In this document: one piece after another, positions 58,801 through 61,720 of the stretch
Position numbering within the stretch: the first letter of the stretch is position 1
How the letters are laid out: every line of letters starts with the position of its first letter
Assembly: GCA_037903475.1 (NCBI GenBank)
Contig: JBAJFG010000309.1
Location: forward strand, 1,550,001 to 1,614,000
Direction: 5' to 3'
DNA: 64,000 nt
DNA from: Ancylostoma caninum
Lineage: Eukaryota; Nematoda; Chromadorea; Rhabditida; Ancylostomatidae
The notes under the pieces: generated by a model
Database searches by the model: none
What the model was told of the DNA's origin: nothing
Seen by the model: the letters and a program-made list of their open reading frames with translations, nothing else
Position numbers and translations under genes: made by a program

Positions 58801-59826
58801 CCTGCTCTTAATAGAACCTCAATTTCCAACTTTGCTACGATGTTGATACTTAAGTTGATTGATAGCCTGGAACTATTTTTCTTAAATTCTCCAAAATGAT
58901 GTTCAAAATATCAGAGGGAACGAATGTACAGTGGACGTCAATGGCGTTGGCCCATCTGCGGCCTCGAGAAGGACGTTGCGCAACCGCGCCGCATGCACTG
59001 TAACCTATGCATTCTGCTGCTGTTATGCAATTTCTAGCAGCTACCTTTCTACCCGATCTTAAGGATTTTCGAACAAATCGGGAAGAAAAGACCTTAGAAA
59101 TAGCATTCCGGCGACGAAGACACCGATCCCGGTGCGCGCGGCGCGGTCGCGCTGCGTCCTTCTCGAGGCCGCGAATGGGCCACCGCCATTGCCGTCCACT
59201 GTATATAATTGGATCTGATGAAATCGGAACTTGTCTAATCCTTCTATGCCATTGTATTATATTTTTGGCCATATGGAGTATCGAGGAACTGATATCTCAA
59301 AACTACAGTATATGTTAGCATTATTAATGGAATTCAGGAATTTGCTGAAGATGTGAGAATTCGAGATCTAATTCACTAAAGCTATAACCTTAGTGGTGGA
59401 AAGCCTCAGGTTATAGGTTATTTGTTCGCCTTAGGTTATTTATGCTGTTCCATTACGATGATTGAATACTTTGTCACGCTACGGAGAGGAAGCGACTGAG
59501 TATACCAATACTTTCGGGTTCACTCGGATAAAAAATAAGAGATATTGGCAATTATGACGTCAAAGACATGGGGTTTGATCTTTCTAATTCAGTCCCGCCT
59601 GATTCCCAATATGTTCACGTACATAATTACGATAGTCGATGGCACATCCTTGTGATGTATTAAATAAATAAATAAATAATTTCTTTTAAAATTCGCAGTA
59701 TGTAAGTAGGTAAATTTCAGAGTGAATAATGTTCTTGCAAACATGCCTGAATTCGCCAAAGCCTTTCATTGTTCTCCGGATTCACCAATGAATCCGAAAA
59801 CGCGTTGTCCACTGTATTCGATTTAA
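8768..59826 (+). CDS. M13 (neprilysin-like) zinc metallopeptidase, partial at 5', 14 exons recognised
   Basis: Joined exons: 8768-8868, 19158-19272, 19352-19453, 25057-25155, 27096-27188, 27257-27431, 30171-30222, 36311-36378, 42087-42196, 42271-42351, 49901-49999, 51411-51461, 58610-58638, 59721-59826. They total 1281 nt with consistent phases and one terminal stop. M13 enzymes are usually type II membrane or secreted ectopeptidases of about 700-780 residues that cleave small peptides; the recognised part matches the C-terminal ~60%. Visible landmarks, numbered in the 426-residue partial protein: HELMH at 259-263 (zinc His pair and catalytic Glu), EENIAD at 318-323 (third zinc ligand Glu319, Asp323), and a Cys-rich C-terminal end with FAKAFHC and PMNPKTRC. 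The H-to-E spacing of 56 is close to the 59 of human neprilysin. Oddities: the NA of the NAxY substrate site is GP (218-219), the conserved Arg near the C-terminus is Gln392, and the protein ends CPLYSI rather than C-x-x-W. Exons for the N-terminus (membrane anchor and first domain) were not found. A recent pseudogene is possible, but the intact frame argues against it. Confidence 0.9.
9655..9890. repeat. TTCGAATATTCGAA-rich array
   Basis: Dense, irregular run of the palindrome-like words TTCGAATATTCGAA and CGAATATT, low in G+C. Its left border GATGTAGTTAGAGTGTTGCA recurs, inverted, at the right border of the array at 12430-12690 (GTCAACACTCTAGATGTAG). The shared border suggests each array is part of a defined repeat and not random low-complexity DNA. 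Confidence 0.75.
9953..10036. repeat. Short tandem repeat, GGTTGCCGCGAAAGTTACTTAGTCACTTTACTA unit
   Basis: A roughly 37-bp unit is present twice in near-perfect tandem, followed by degenerate TACTTAGTCA words. No function is evident. Confidence 0.7.
10193..10921. mobile_element. Non-autonomous DNA transposon with GCGGGCTGACCGCGGTACC inverted ends
   Basis: The left end GGGCGGGCTGACCGCGGTACC and the right end, read inverted as GAGCGGGCTGACCGCGGTACC, are terminal inverted repeats of about 20 bp. Multiple subterminal copies of ACCGCGGTCAGCC occur in both arms (10240-10320 and 10775-10910), possible transposase-binding sites. An 88-codon frame at 10501-10767 inside it is unrelated to any family I recognise. 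I could not define a clean target-site duplication. Confidence 0.65.
12168..12390. mobile_element. Second, truncated copy of the GGGCTGACCGCGG element
   Basis: It begins GCGGGTGAACCGCGGTACCA and continues with ATATTTGGCG, GTAATTGAGC and ATTTTAGC..TC.AATTTAG blocks in the same order as 10196-10400. It lacks the right half. Confidence 0.6.
12430..12690. repeat. TTCGAATATT-rich array, inverted relative to 9655-9890
   Basis: Same TTCGAATATTCG word structure. The right border GTCAACACTCTAGATGTAG is the inverse of the left border of the 9655 array. Confidence 0.75.
13203..13965 (+). repeat. Composite 59-bp minisatellite repeat, copy 2 (forward, short array)
   Basis: Terminus CCAGTCTGGCCGTTCTGCTG at 13205, one to two degenerate 59-bp units around 13470-13560, then the right arm: CATTCAGTGGCAACTCTCCC (13558), CATTCATTCCGACTGTGGTG (13760), TTTTCGTACATAACTCAATG (13861) and an end near AAGTGCCAGTTAATGAGAAG. 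The arm order matches copies 1 and 3. Confidence 0.7.
14535..15000 (-). repeat. Composite repeat array, reverse orientation
   Basis: Degenerate units with GTGATAAGGGTGCGCCTGCA, GGGTCCACAATGTGGTGAAG and CAGCTTCCGAAT blocks. The GGGTCCACAATG block recurs 116 bp apart (14667 and 14783), about twice the 59-bp unit, so a two-unit higher-order period has formed. Open frames here are repeat artefacts. Confidence 0.65.
15330..15490 (-). repeat. Degenerate composite-repeat units
   Basis: Weak copies of the GGTGCGC..CTTC / GGGGA.AACG blocks spaced about 59 bp apart. Confidence 0.45.
16540..17035. repeat. Dispersed TTTGGCAATACATTTTACGGG repeats
   Basis: Repeated words of the form GTTTGGCAATACATTTTACG and GAGAGAATCTGT, spaced irregularly and interrupted by unrelated DNA around 16780-16920. 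The same words, with AAGACA in place of AATACA, form the paired copies at 35803 and 36735. Confidence 0.6.
17084..17880 (-). repeat. Composite 59-bp minisatellite repeat, reverse copy
   Basis: Array units at 17084-17375 (GGTCCAACGCTGTGATAATG, GCGCCGGCACCCAGAAGTG). The palindromic terminus lies at about 17790-17865 (GCGAAGCGAGAATCAGGAGA, AGTCTGGAGGTCCGGCGTTA). About 400 bp of other sequence lies between them. Confidence 0.6.
19158..19272 (+). CDS. M13 exon b
   Basis: Acceptor CTTTCAG and donor CAG|GTAATA. FDNIMKTTPKKVIVNYVMLS then YVVTYIEFLGGKYQKLFQ matches the M13 block 'i..tpk..i.NY..w......y' after exon a. It enters in phase 2 and leaves in phase 0. Confidence 0.85.
19352..19453 (+). CDS. 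M13 exon c
   Basis: Follows a 79-bp intron (TTTGCAG acceptor, donor TCT|GTAAGA). The segment SDYCYNITYNTFRDALIGEY corresponds to the M13 'RW..C......aLg..Y' block; its Cys is a candidate for a conserved disulfide. Phase 0 at both ends. Confidence 0.85.
20588..20645. repeat. Near-perfect palindrome with 20-bp stem
   Basis: GCTCTACCATTACCGGCCGG at 20588 is matched by its inverse at 20626-20645 with one base inserted; the loop is about 17 bp. It marks the left edge of the GC-rich GGCCGG insertion. Confidence 0.8.
20971..21052 (-). tRNA. tRNA-like sequence, probably a SINE head or tRNA pseudogene
   Basis: On the minus strand the A-box-like TGGCCGAGTGG is followed at class II (Leu/Ser-type) distance by a B-box-like GGTTCAATTCC, and a T-arm stem can form. 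The 3' acceptor side (TCGGTGA) pairs imperfectly with the 5' side GCACGGA, and the anticodon stem has a mismatch. A functional tRNA therefore looks unlikely. Confidence 0.5.
21130..21295. repeat. GGCCGG-rich segment
   Basis: Many overlapping GGCCGG and CCGGCCGGTCGG words, far more GC-rich than the flanks. It lies inside copy 3 of the composite repeat. Confidence 0.7.
21241..21561. repeat. Perfect tandem duplication, period 162 bp
   Basis: The block starting AGAGCGGCCGGCCGGTGATG at 21241 starts again at 21403 and stays identical for about 159 bp. The duplicated block includes part of the composite-repeat arm (CATTCGGACAGTGGTGAAAA). Perfect identity means a recent event or an assembly artefact. 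Confidence 0.9.
21543..21647 (+). mobile_element. Partial copy of the AGGTGCGG-ended MITE
   Basis: The run from GGCGTGTTCGCGACGAC to CCACCCGCACCT matches the right half of the element at 25888-26264 (TGTGTTCGTTTCACAT, GTGCTGAGTCTGTA). Confidence 0.7.
22950..23120. repeat. TTCGAA-rich array
   Basis: Repeated TTTCGAATAGTCG and TTCGAATAGTTC words. The right border CGGTCGAGTCAAATCTCTA loosely resembles the border of the other arrays. Confidence 0.6.
23171..24330 (-). repeat. Composite 59-bp minisatellite repeat, best-preserved array (reverse)
   Basis: Arm at 23171-23340 (TTATAATAACGGGCTTA, a short GT tract, ACGAAATT). A tandem array at about 23365-23815 has seven to eight units of exactly 59 bp where intact (GTGGGGAAACGCCTGGAG, TCGGGTCCAACGGTGTGATA, GGGTGCGCCGGCGTCCAAA). 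One unit is internally deleted near 23575. The terminus is at 24249-24325, where AGTCCGGCGTTAGCCGGACA contains a perfect palindrome. Because 59 is not a multiple of 3, the reading frame shifts with each unit, so the long open frames on both strands are by-products. Confidence 0.85.
25057..25155 (+). CDS. M13 exon d
   Basis: Acceptor TTTCCAG and donor AAC|GTAAGT. EARKIVKRVKEMVTEEFIDT followed by IRKNSWLNESHKN matches the M13 helix 'a..mi..v...f...i....Wm...t'. Phase 0 at both ends, continuing exon c directly. Confidence 0.85.
25888..26264. mobile_element. MITE with ~100-bp inverted ends and a CTCCGAG target duplication
   Basis: Left end CTCAGGTGCGGGTGGTGAAG; right end, inverted, CTAAGGTGCGGTTGGTGAAC. 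Similarity continues through GTGTTCGTTTCAC and GTGTTCGCGACGA. The 7-bp CTCCGAG sits immediately outside both ends (25881-25887 and 26265-26271). The two arms encode near-identical antiparallel frames starting MKRTQTMMAYLQR, which is only the inverted repeat read from both sides. The superfamily is unclear; the duplication length suits hAT or MULE. Confidence 0.8.
26340..26645 (-). pseudogene. Unidentified broken coding fragment
   Basis: On the minus strand GLPCDTSGTFMIGGKDGTL continues as RSIDVDMRFTQEVVEFL (about 26555-26445), then after a one-base shift as CKEAVALDLIRLQID. The composition looks protein-coding, and a single frameshift would join the pieces. I do not recognise the family; a retroelement or host-gene fossil are both possible. 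Confidence 0.3.
27096..27188 (+). CDS. M13 exon e
   Basis: Acceptor GTTTTAG and donor GAT|GTAACT. The segment ISKTNMVDIYGAYDDDHLEE and then AKLDYIYSD fits the M13 region 'K...m....gyp......ld.iY'. The open frame continues past the donor to 27296, but the M13 similarity moves to another frame, which places the splice at 27188. Confidence 0.75.
27257..27431 (+). CDS. M13 exon f, with the degenerate NAxY site
   Basis: Follows a 68-bp intron ending ATTGCAG; donor ATAG|GTATCT. FMMIEDIIRSISQKEYFGRL then NDSVDLRKPKYLNQ leads to NNGPFYSLPLNSI. The last block aligns with the M13 substrate site VNAFYs...NsI, and the spacing to HELMH (41 residues) equals that in human neprilysin. The Asn-Ala pair is Gly-Pro here. 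Ends in phase 1. Confidence 0.8.
27515..27642. repeat. Two-copy tandem repeat, period 64 bp
   Basis: ATTGTACTCACTATGTCGTG (27515) and ATTGTACTCAGCATGTCGTG (27579) start copies that differ by only two bases. Confidence 0.9.
27895..28200 (-). mobile_element. Possible mariner-family transposase C-terminal remnant
   Basis: The minus-strand frame ends WSQNLLEKWRRCIDSNDAS and then a short basic tail. This resembles the C-terminal L..RW..CI...G.Y motif of mariner transposases. The catalytic D..D region is not recognisable, so the call rests on one motif. Confidence 0.35.
28568..28971. mobile_element. hAT-like MITE, CACTGGCGGACG...CTGCGTCCGCTACTG
   Basis: Left end CACTGGCGGACGTAAAGGGG, right end GCCCACTTTCTGCGTCCGCT. 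Both match the ends of the three copies at 31240-32097 (CAGTGGCGGACGCA). The 8 bp outside each end, CTATGCAC and CTGGTCAC, agree at 5 of 8 positions, consistent with an old target duplication. Confidence 0.6.
29224..29492. mobile_element. TA-flanked MITE with CAGTGGAC inverted ends, copy 1
   Basis: Left CAGTGGACCTCCATGGCGGT and right, inverted, CAGTGGACGTCAAAGACGGT; the inverted repeat extends about 50 bp (CCTCGAGGAAGACGC). TA lies directly outside both ends, the mark of Tc1/mariner-type insertion. The copy at 58929-59201 shares the interior (GATCCCGGTGCGCGCGGCGC). Frames at 29118-29499 fall in this element and are not genes. Confidence 0.85.
29785..29870. repeat. Short TTCGAATATT array
   Basis: Cluster of CGAATATTCGG and TTCGAATATTCGAAT words. 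Confidence 0.6.
30171..30222 (+). CDS. M13 exon g (52 nt, before the zinc-site exon)
   Basis: Acceptor ATTTCAG and donor CCAAA|GTGAGT. Entering in phase 1 it reads VTPDTLEFPIFGHTFP and leaves in phase 2. This matches the M13 'i.lP...lq.P.f....p.' block, joins exon f and exon h without a break, and fits both phases. It is too short to appear in ORF searches. Confidence 0.8.
31240..31498 (+). mobile_element. hAT-like MITE A (CAGTGGCGGACGCA ends)
   Basis: Begins CAGTGGCGGACGCAAAAAGT and ends GCCTGCGTCCGCCACTG, so the ends are inverted repeats of about 14 bp. The interior is G-rich on the left, AT-rich in the middle, and has GGCGACCCATTCTCGGG near the right end. It sits in a TA repeat, so the target duplication cannot be read. 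Confidence 0.85.
31527..31795 (-). mobile_element. hAT-like MITE B, inverted relative to A and C
   Basis: Same element in opposite orientation: it starts CAGTGGCGGACGCAGGGGGG and ends CCCACTTTCTGCGTCCGCCA followed by CTG. Only TA-repeat linkers of about 28 bp separate it from A and C. Confidence 0.85.
31822..32097 (+). mobile_element. hAT-like MITE C
   Basis: Starts CAGTGGCGGACGCAGAAAGT and ends CCCTGCGTCCGCCACTG. It is the same orientation as A; its interior is closest to the inverse of B. Confidence 0.85.
32569..33375 (-). repeat. Minisatellite subfamily 2 array with terminus
   Basis: Units of 59 bp (GTGGAGAATGGGTCTGCC recurs at 32741 and 32800). Recurring blocks are GGGAAAACACCAGGATAAGG and GTCTGCCGTGGCCAAT. 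Near 33010 a unit reads GGGGAAACGCCAGGATACGG, which aligns with the subfamily 1 word GGGGAAACGCCTGGAGTCGG. A diverged terminus follows at about 33335-33370 (AGCCCGACGTTGGTGAGGCG, TAGACTGG). Confidence 0.75.
33547..33592. repeat. (TA)n microsatellite in a composite-repeat arm
   Basis: 23 TA units, followed by GACTTATAATAACGGGCTTA and CAGTGATCGTGATTGTGAG, the arm sequence also seen at 23175-23260. Confidence 0.85.
34730..35490 (+). repeat. Minisatellite subfamily 2, second array (opposite orientation)
   Basis: Blocks CGGTGGACCCGTATCCTGGC, ACACCACTGGGGCACGGCGG and CCCTTTCTCCATC repeat about every 59-60 bp; the best units are at 35160-35490. It is inverted relative to 32569-33110, with about 1.6 kb between. 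The overlapping open frames on both strands are repeat-derived. Confidence 0.75.
35803..36025. repeat. GTTTGGCAAGACATTTTACGG repeat, copy 1
   Basis: Starts TGAAGTCCATTGGCGACCTA and runs through GTCTAGAGCCCGTTTGGCAA to GTTGACGATCTATTTTCC. It is closely similar over about 200 bp to 36735-36935, in the same orientation. Confidence 0.8.
36311..36378 (+). CDS. M13 exon h, catalytic zinc site (HELMH)
   Basis: Acceptor TTTGCAG and donor ACAG|GTGAAT. SSIYGSLGFIIAHELMHGFG then ET encodes the gluzincin HExxH with the M13-typical 'YG..Gf.i.HE..HgF' context. His259 and His263 would bind zinc and Glu260 is the catalytic base. GETG replaces the usual acidic DD-N-G that follows. Enters in phase 2 and leaves in phase 1. 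Confidence 0.95.
36735..36935. repeat. GTTTGGCAAGACATTTTACGG repeat, copy 2
   Basis: Direct repeat of 35803-36025. Only the zinc-site exon and about 650 bp of intron lie between the copies. Confidence 0.8.
37235..38690. mobile_element. Possible 1.46-kb DNA transposon with GGA...CCATACSTGCGATAG ends
   Basis: Left GGATGTGTCCATACCTGCGATAG-like end (37235-37257) and right end (38668-38690) form an inverted pair with a few mismatches. TCCAAAGTGAAGGGGG lies just inside both ends, but in direct orientation. No target duplication is visible. A 220-codon frame (37588-38250) lies inside without recognisable domains. Confidence 0.35.
39155..40257. repeat. Pair of ~100-bp direct repeats (39155-39255 and 40148-40257)
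   Basis: Both begin AGGCCCGGGAAATTCGACC and continue through TTTGCAAACGGACTAAA to GCAGAATTCAAAGTTC and GCGTTTTCA. About 900 bp lies between them, with frames but no recognised product. Confidence 0.8.
40815..41655 (+). mobile_element. RTE-type RT remnant (3' half)
   Basis: Pieces in successive frames: QGDTVSPKLFSATLEDLQNG (40818-40876), MEVQVDGRRLNRFRFAEDIV then LTTSTISKVERMLVDF (40880-40990), REKAAWGAYKSMEGAAEKTK and RLRAHLFNTVILLVLTHPAC (41095-41220), and AAYANVSKIRWAGHS (about 41365-41410). All are RTE hallmarks in the correct order. The catalytic box reads FAED instead of FADD (Asp to Glu at 40930-40932), so this copy could not polymerise even without its frameshifts. Confidence 0.85.
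42087..42196 (+). CDS. M13 exon i
   Basis: Acceptor CTTTAG (shorter pyrimidine tract) and donor AAG|GTAAAC. IYVNPHTDFAEWLGPEFYEQ and FKERTACLITMYKESK match the M13 stretch after the zinc motif, 'w......f..r..C...qY', including the conserved Cys. Phase 1 in, phase 0 out. Confidence 0.9.
42271..42351 (+). CDS. M13 exon j, third zinc ligand (EENIAD)
   Basis: After a 74-bp intron with acceptor TTTAACAG; donor AAG|GTGAGT. IDGLKVNGFFTLEENIADNE and GAKLAFK matches the M13 'idG..tl.EniaDngG...Ay' motif. Glu319 would be the third zinc ligand and Asp323 its hydrogen-bonding partner. The usual NGG is NEG. Confidence 0.95.
42440..44270 (+). mobile_element. RTE-type non-LTR retrotransposon, frameshifted and interrupted
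   Basis: Inter-domain region: KWDVFTALAEFWEGADVDNV, YEEHDRLVQHLRD, GAETAAGNHQLTSELAKQC and AIKEDLKEK (42540-42810), then VIHDYYSDLFDSYIRLSPC and HLREDGYVISSDLPPEVWHA (about 42945-43070). The RT restarts at about 43510 with SVKDRAA, RSKHLKNLTPALITTLSRLF, MTVLLYKRGDQQDLVNLSSY and, near 43910, LTFIGSKKAFD-like sequence. A segment of about 430 bp (43075-43505) breaks the element. Many frameshifts are present. From memory it resembles RTE elements common in hookworm genomes. Confidence 0.85.
43075..43505. other. Insertion inside the RTE copy
   Basis: This segment has no counterpart in RTE elements and separates two blocks that are adjacent in them (PPEVWHAIK and SVKDRAA). I do not recognise it. 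Neither terminal repeats nor a target duplication were clear. Confidence 0.5.
44537..45877. mobile_element. hAT-like non-autonomous element with CAGGGATRAGC ends
   Basis: Left end CAGGGATAAGCTGATACGAG; right end, inverted, CAGGGATGAGCGGATTATCT. Subterminal GGATAACGGAT words occur in both arms (44570-44630 and 45765-45840). Outside, ATTCTGGG (left) and ATTCAGAG (right) agree at 6 of 8 bases, as expected of an old 8-bp hAT duplication. No transposase frame was found inside. Confidence 0.6.
46373..46711 (+). CDS. Unassigned 112-codon frame in an M13 intron
   Basis: The stretch NWVLDVPHPDIRLSLDELLH, EGRSVILFATTAFLFDKARF and DSHFPQLWRKWISVFGKE has a protein-like composition without repeats. I know no family for it. 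It is not flanked by good splice sites in a frame that would join the M13 protein, so it may be a nested gene fragment, a transposon remnant or chance. Confidence 0.25.
   Translation: MSRCFEMSSYSYCLLFESDLPRPPMNWVLDVPHPDIRLSLDELLHEGRSVILFATTAFLFDKARFQYRFPPNTPKYARSNWQLFSDGPERALSDSHFPQLWRKWISVFGKET
49901..49999 (+). CDS. M13 exon k
   Basis: Acceptor CATTGCAG and donor ATG|GTGAGC. VHQRLTNEYGTEGRLEEMQD and FDNDQMFFLSYAM match the M13 'lpgl..f..dQlFFlsyA' block. Phase 0 at both ends. Confidence 0.92.
50000..51410 (+). other. M13 intron (1.4 kb)
   Basis: Holds a composite-repeat copy (50058-50378) and a fragment of the CAGTGGCGG MITE interior (about 50395-50440, GCTGCGGAGACCTCCTTTTT). Nothing else is recognised. 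Confidence 0.7.
50058..50378 (-). repeat. Composite 59-bp repeat, short reverse copy
   Basis: Three to four units (CCAAAAGTGGGGAAACGCTT, GGTGCGCCGGCGTCAAAAAG) followed by a terminus with GCGAGCGAAGCGAACTC and GAGTCCGACGTCAGCCGGAC. Confidence 0.75.
51411..51461 (+). CDS. M13 exon l (51 nt, tentative)
   Basis: Acceptor CTCTTTTAG and donor CAG|GTAAGA, 17 codons in phase 0 at both ends: KCVVLGRKIKLEKMSHQ. It supplies the conserved Cys expected just after FFLSYA and about the right number of residues before the HxP motif of exon m. The residue before the Cys is Lys instead of Trp. It was chosen over a WC-containing candidate at about 50750 because only this one keeps phase. Confidence 0.6.
52340..52590 (-). 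repeat. Composite 59-bp repeat, short reverse copy with terminus
   Basis: Two to three units (GTGATAAGGGTGCGCTGGCG, AGGTGCGCCGGCATCCAAAA). The terminus at 52531-52590 reads GCGAGCGCAGCGAGCATCAA and AAATCCGGCGTCAACCG. Confidence 0.7.
52735..52905. repeat. TGTATG/TATG microsatellite
   Basis: GTGTAT hexamers grade into TATG tetramers over about 170 bp. The frames through it encode only CVCV, MYVC or HTYI strings. It directly abuts the composite-repeat arm (GTGTGTCACGAAATTC). Confidence 0.9.
52895..53460 (-). repeat. Composite 59-bp repeat, reverse copy
   Basis: The arm GTGTGTCACGAAATTCTACG is followed by about six degenerate units (GGTCCAACGGTGTGATAAGG, GGATGCGCCAGCGTCCAAAA, GGGTGCGCCGGAGTCCAGAA). 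No palindromic terminus is obvious at the right end. Confidence 0.7.
54893..55043. repeat. Hairpin repeat, copy 1 of a 150-bp duplicated unit
   Basis: CTGTGGAAATAGTGGGAGAG (54897) and its imperfect inverse CTCTCGCTCTGTTTCCACAA frame a hairpin of about 96 bp. GTCATGGCGGTGAGATGAAC and CACCACCACTCTTTAA follow. Confidence 0.85.
55790..56262. repeat. CATGCCAGCTCACATCCACG repeats, direct and inverted
   Basis: The sequence starts at about 55792 and 56068 in direct orientation (through GCAAATCACTGCC and ACGTCACTGCTCG) and in inverse near 56200-56255 (TGACGTGGGTGCCAATTATC, GTGGATGTGATCCGGCATGC). It frames hairpin copy 2. Confidence 0.75.
55909..56060. repeat. Hairpin repeat, copy 2
   Basis: Differs from 54893-55043 at only a handful of positions, same orientation. 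A further inverted partial copy (CTCACCGCCATAACACTTTA) lies at about 56298-56318. Confidence 0.85.
58325..58531. mobile_element. Foldback MITE with ~69-bp arms
   Basis: The left arm GACTCTGTTTTCAGCACAGG ... GCGCTTAGCGC and the inverse of the right arm differ at about two positions over 69 bp, leaving a loop of about 65 bp. It lies about 80 bp upstream of the next exon. No clear target duplication. Confidence 0.85.
58610..58638 (+). CDS. M13 exon m (29 nt, His of the HxP motif)
   Basis: DIGIRHGPA plus CA in phase 2, donor CTCA|GTAAGT. This is the M13 'd.HsP' block, and His388 corresponds to the substrate-binding His711 of human neprilysin. The start is uncertain. The good acceptor TTTGCAG (58601) would need a phase 1 entry that exon l does not give, whereas the weaker CCTGAG (58609) preserves phase. 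The Arg expected a few residues after this His is absent. Confidence 0.7.
58639..59720 (+). other. M13 intron (1.1 kb)
   Basis: Contains the second TA-flanked MITE (58929-59201). The remainder is AT-rich with no recognised feature; TAAATAAATAAATAAATAA occurs at about 59660. Confidence 0.75.
58929..59201. mobile_element. TA-flanked MITE with CAGTGGAC inverted ends, copy 2
   Basis: Starts CAGTGGACGTCAATGGCGTT and ends GCCATTGCCGTCCACTG, with TA directly outside each end (58927-58928 and 59202-59203). Its interior aligns with 29224-29492 along the whole length. Confidence 0.85.
59721..59826 (+). CDS. M13 exon n, C-terminus and stop
   Basis: Acceptor ATTTCAG. QVNNVLANMPEFAKAFHC (Gln split with exon m), then SPDSPMNPKTRCPLYSI and a TAA stop. 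FAKAFHC and MNPKTRC are the M13 C-terminal signature with two Cys. The family usually ends C-x-x-W; here four residues follow the Pro after the last Cys and there is no Trp. The codon AGA (Arg) for the usual R-V-N overlaps the acceptor AG and is lost on splicing. Confidence 0.93.
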
Positions 59827-59918
59827 TAGTTTCAATACAGAAACCTGTTGTTCTTGCAATGTACATACTATTGTTGAAATGTCATCGAGAAAGACAAGAC
59901 TTCGTGTTTTCTTACGTG

Positions 59919-59924
59919 AATAAA
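59919..59924 (+). promoter_or_regulatory. Candidate polyadenylation signal AATAAA
   Basis: Canonical hexamer 93 bp after the M13 stop codon, the first in the plausible 3' UTR. Confidence 0.55.
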
Positions 59925-61519
59925 AATTGTTCTATTTCATCTACTTCTACATGAACTACACGCTCGAGATCAAATCATTTACACATAAGTTTTGTGTAGT
60001 TGCATATGCGCAGAGCAGGAGCGTGGGAGAAAACATGGAAAACATTAAGAAAATTCTATTTGTCAAGAGTTTATCCAATTCAGTTACAGTCACAAACGAT
60101 AAAGTCCACTGTAATCACCAATTCCACGGAAGAGCAGCTACATATCAAGAGCAAAAAAGTTCCCGTCATCAAATATGAATAAAAATAACAGTATTCAATT
60201 TCTTTGCTTCGCAGCTTCTCGTGTTCTGTACACAGGGCTTCACGGAGGTGATCACAAAACGGTGGCGGTCTCTACATTACATAGAAATTATACCACTTGT
60301 AGAGATTAGAGTTCGATGAAGTTGTAGAAGAAAATAGTCGAAGAGAAAAGACGAATATATTTTTTCAATCTAATCTAATTAATTTTCCAAATGATCTGAG
60401 ATCAAAAAGAAGAGAATGGAAGGAATTCATTAGAACACAAGAGGCTCAGTGTAACCCTCAGTGAGCCTTACAACCGTTCGATTTGAAAGGTTTACAGATT
60501 TGTTTTATTTTCTTGGTAGACTCGGTGCTCCAAATCATAACAAATCACCGATTATTTATACTATTTCGTAGATTAATCCGCAGTCCCGTACTTGTAGAAC
60601 TTTTCCCACCGTGGGACATGTACGCACCGTGATGAATCCACCGTGAGAATGCATGGATCCAGCATGGGTATGTCTGCATTCACAGTGTGGAAGTGACGTT
60701 TCTGTTAGTTTTCCACCGCGGATGGGTGCGATTTTATCTCGATCCACCACGGATCCGGCTCGGGAAGAAATTTTGGAGTAGTAAGGGCAGCTAAAGACAG
60801 TGTCCCACCTCACAAATTTTTCTCGAGATTTGTACGTGATACGTGGCTAGGTGAGCTGCCTCGAACAATGCCTTGCGTGGAACATTTTACAGCCATCGGA
60901 AATCCTGTGCTCCGAAGGATTGTTTTGTCGATAGGTTTGAAACTATTGGCGACTGTGGAAAATGACCGGCACCCAACCAGAAATAAACTGTAATTATTGT
61001 GCCGCCTCCGACATGGTAACAAGAATTCGGTACACACGTTAAGTGAAGACGATTGGCATAAACCACAACAAATTGGGCCCCCACAAGAAGGGTTCTTCGG
61101 CTCAAGCATTCTAAGAGTGTCATTGAAGGCAAACGATCCGGTCCAGTTCTTGTGACAGGATGACAGCAGCACTGACAAGAGCTGATCTATGGAAATTTAG
61201 GGTAATCCAAGCGCGATTGCGCAAGTGACACCTCGGTGGGTTGGGTGTGGGGGAGAGAAAGGGGGAGTGAGTAAGGGGAGTTGTAGTGGTTGTGTTATCG
61301 TCATTTTAATCCAGCTTTGTTCAAGAGAGTGTACTAAGCTTTGCTAATTAAACCGTGAATGCTTCCCGAATCCACGACTAATAGCCGCTGCTTCATCAAC
61401 GACGAGCCAGTGAAAAACGAGTGTCGCTGCGGCGCCCGAAATCGTTACATTCCTCGAGAAGTTTAACAGCAGCGCACAGGCAGGGTAATAGCAGCGAAAG
61501 CTGTCAGCCAGCAACTACA

Positions 61520-61720
61520 CTTCCGAATATTCGAAATTTTTTTTCGAATAATCGAATTTCGAATTTATTCGATTTTTCACTTTTTCCAAATAACCGATTT
61601 TCGAATTCATTCGATTTTCATTATCCTTTGAATTTTTTAAAAATTTATTCTGTTTTTCAAACTCCTAATATTCGAATGAATGAACGGTTTCGAATTTATT
61701 CGTTTATTTGAGCAGTTTGA
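61520..61720. repeat. TTCGAA/ATTCGATTTT array
   Basis: Runs of CGAATTTATTCGATTTT and CGAATTCATTCGATTTTC, a TTCGAA-family variant with a longer T-rich spacer than the 9655 array. Confidence 0.65.
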
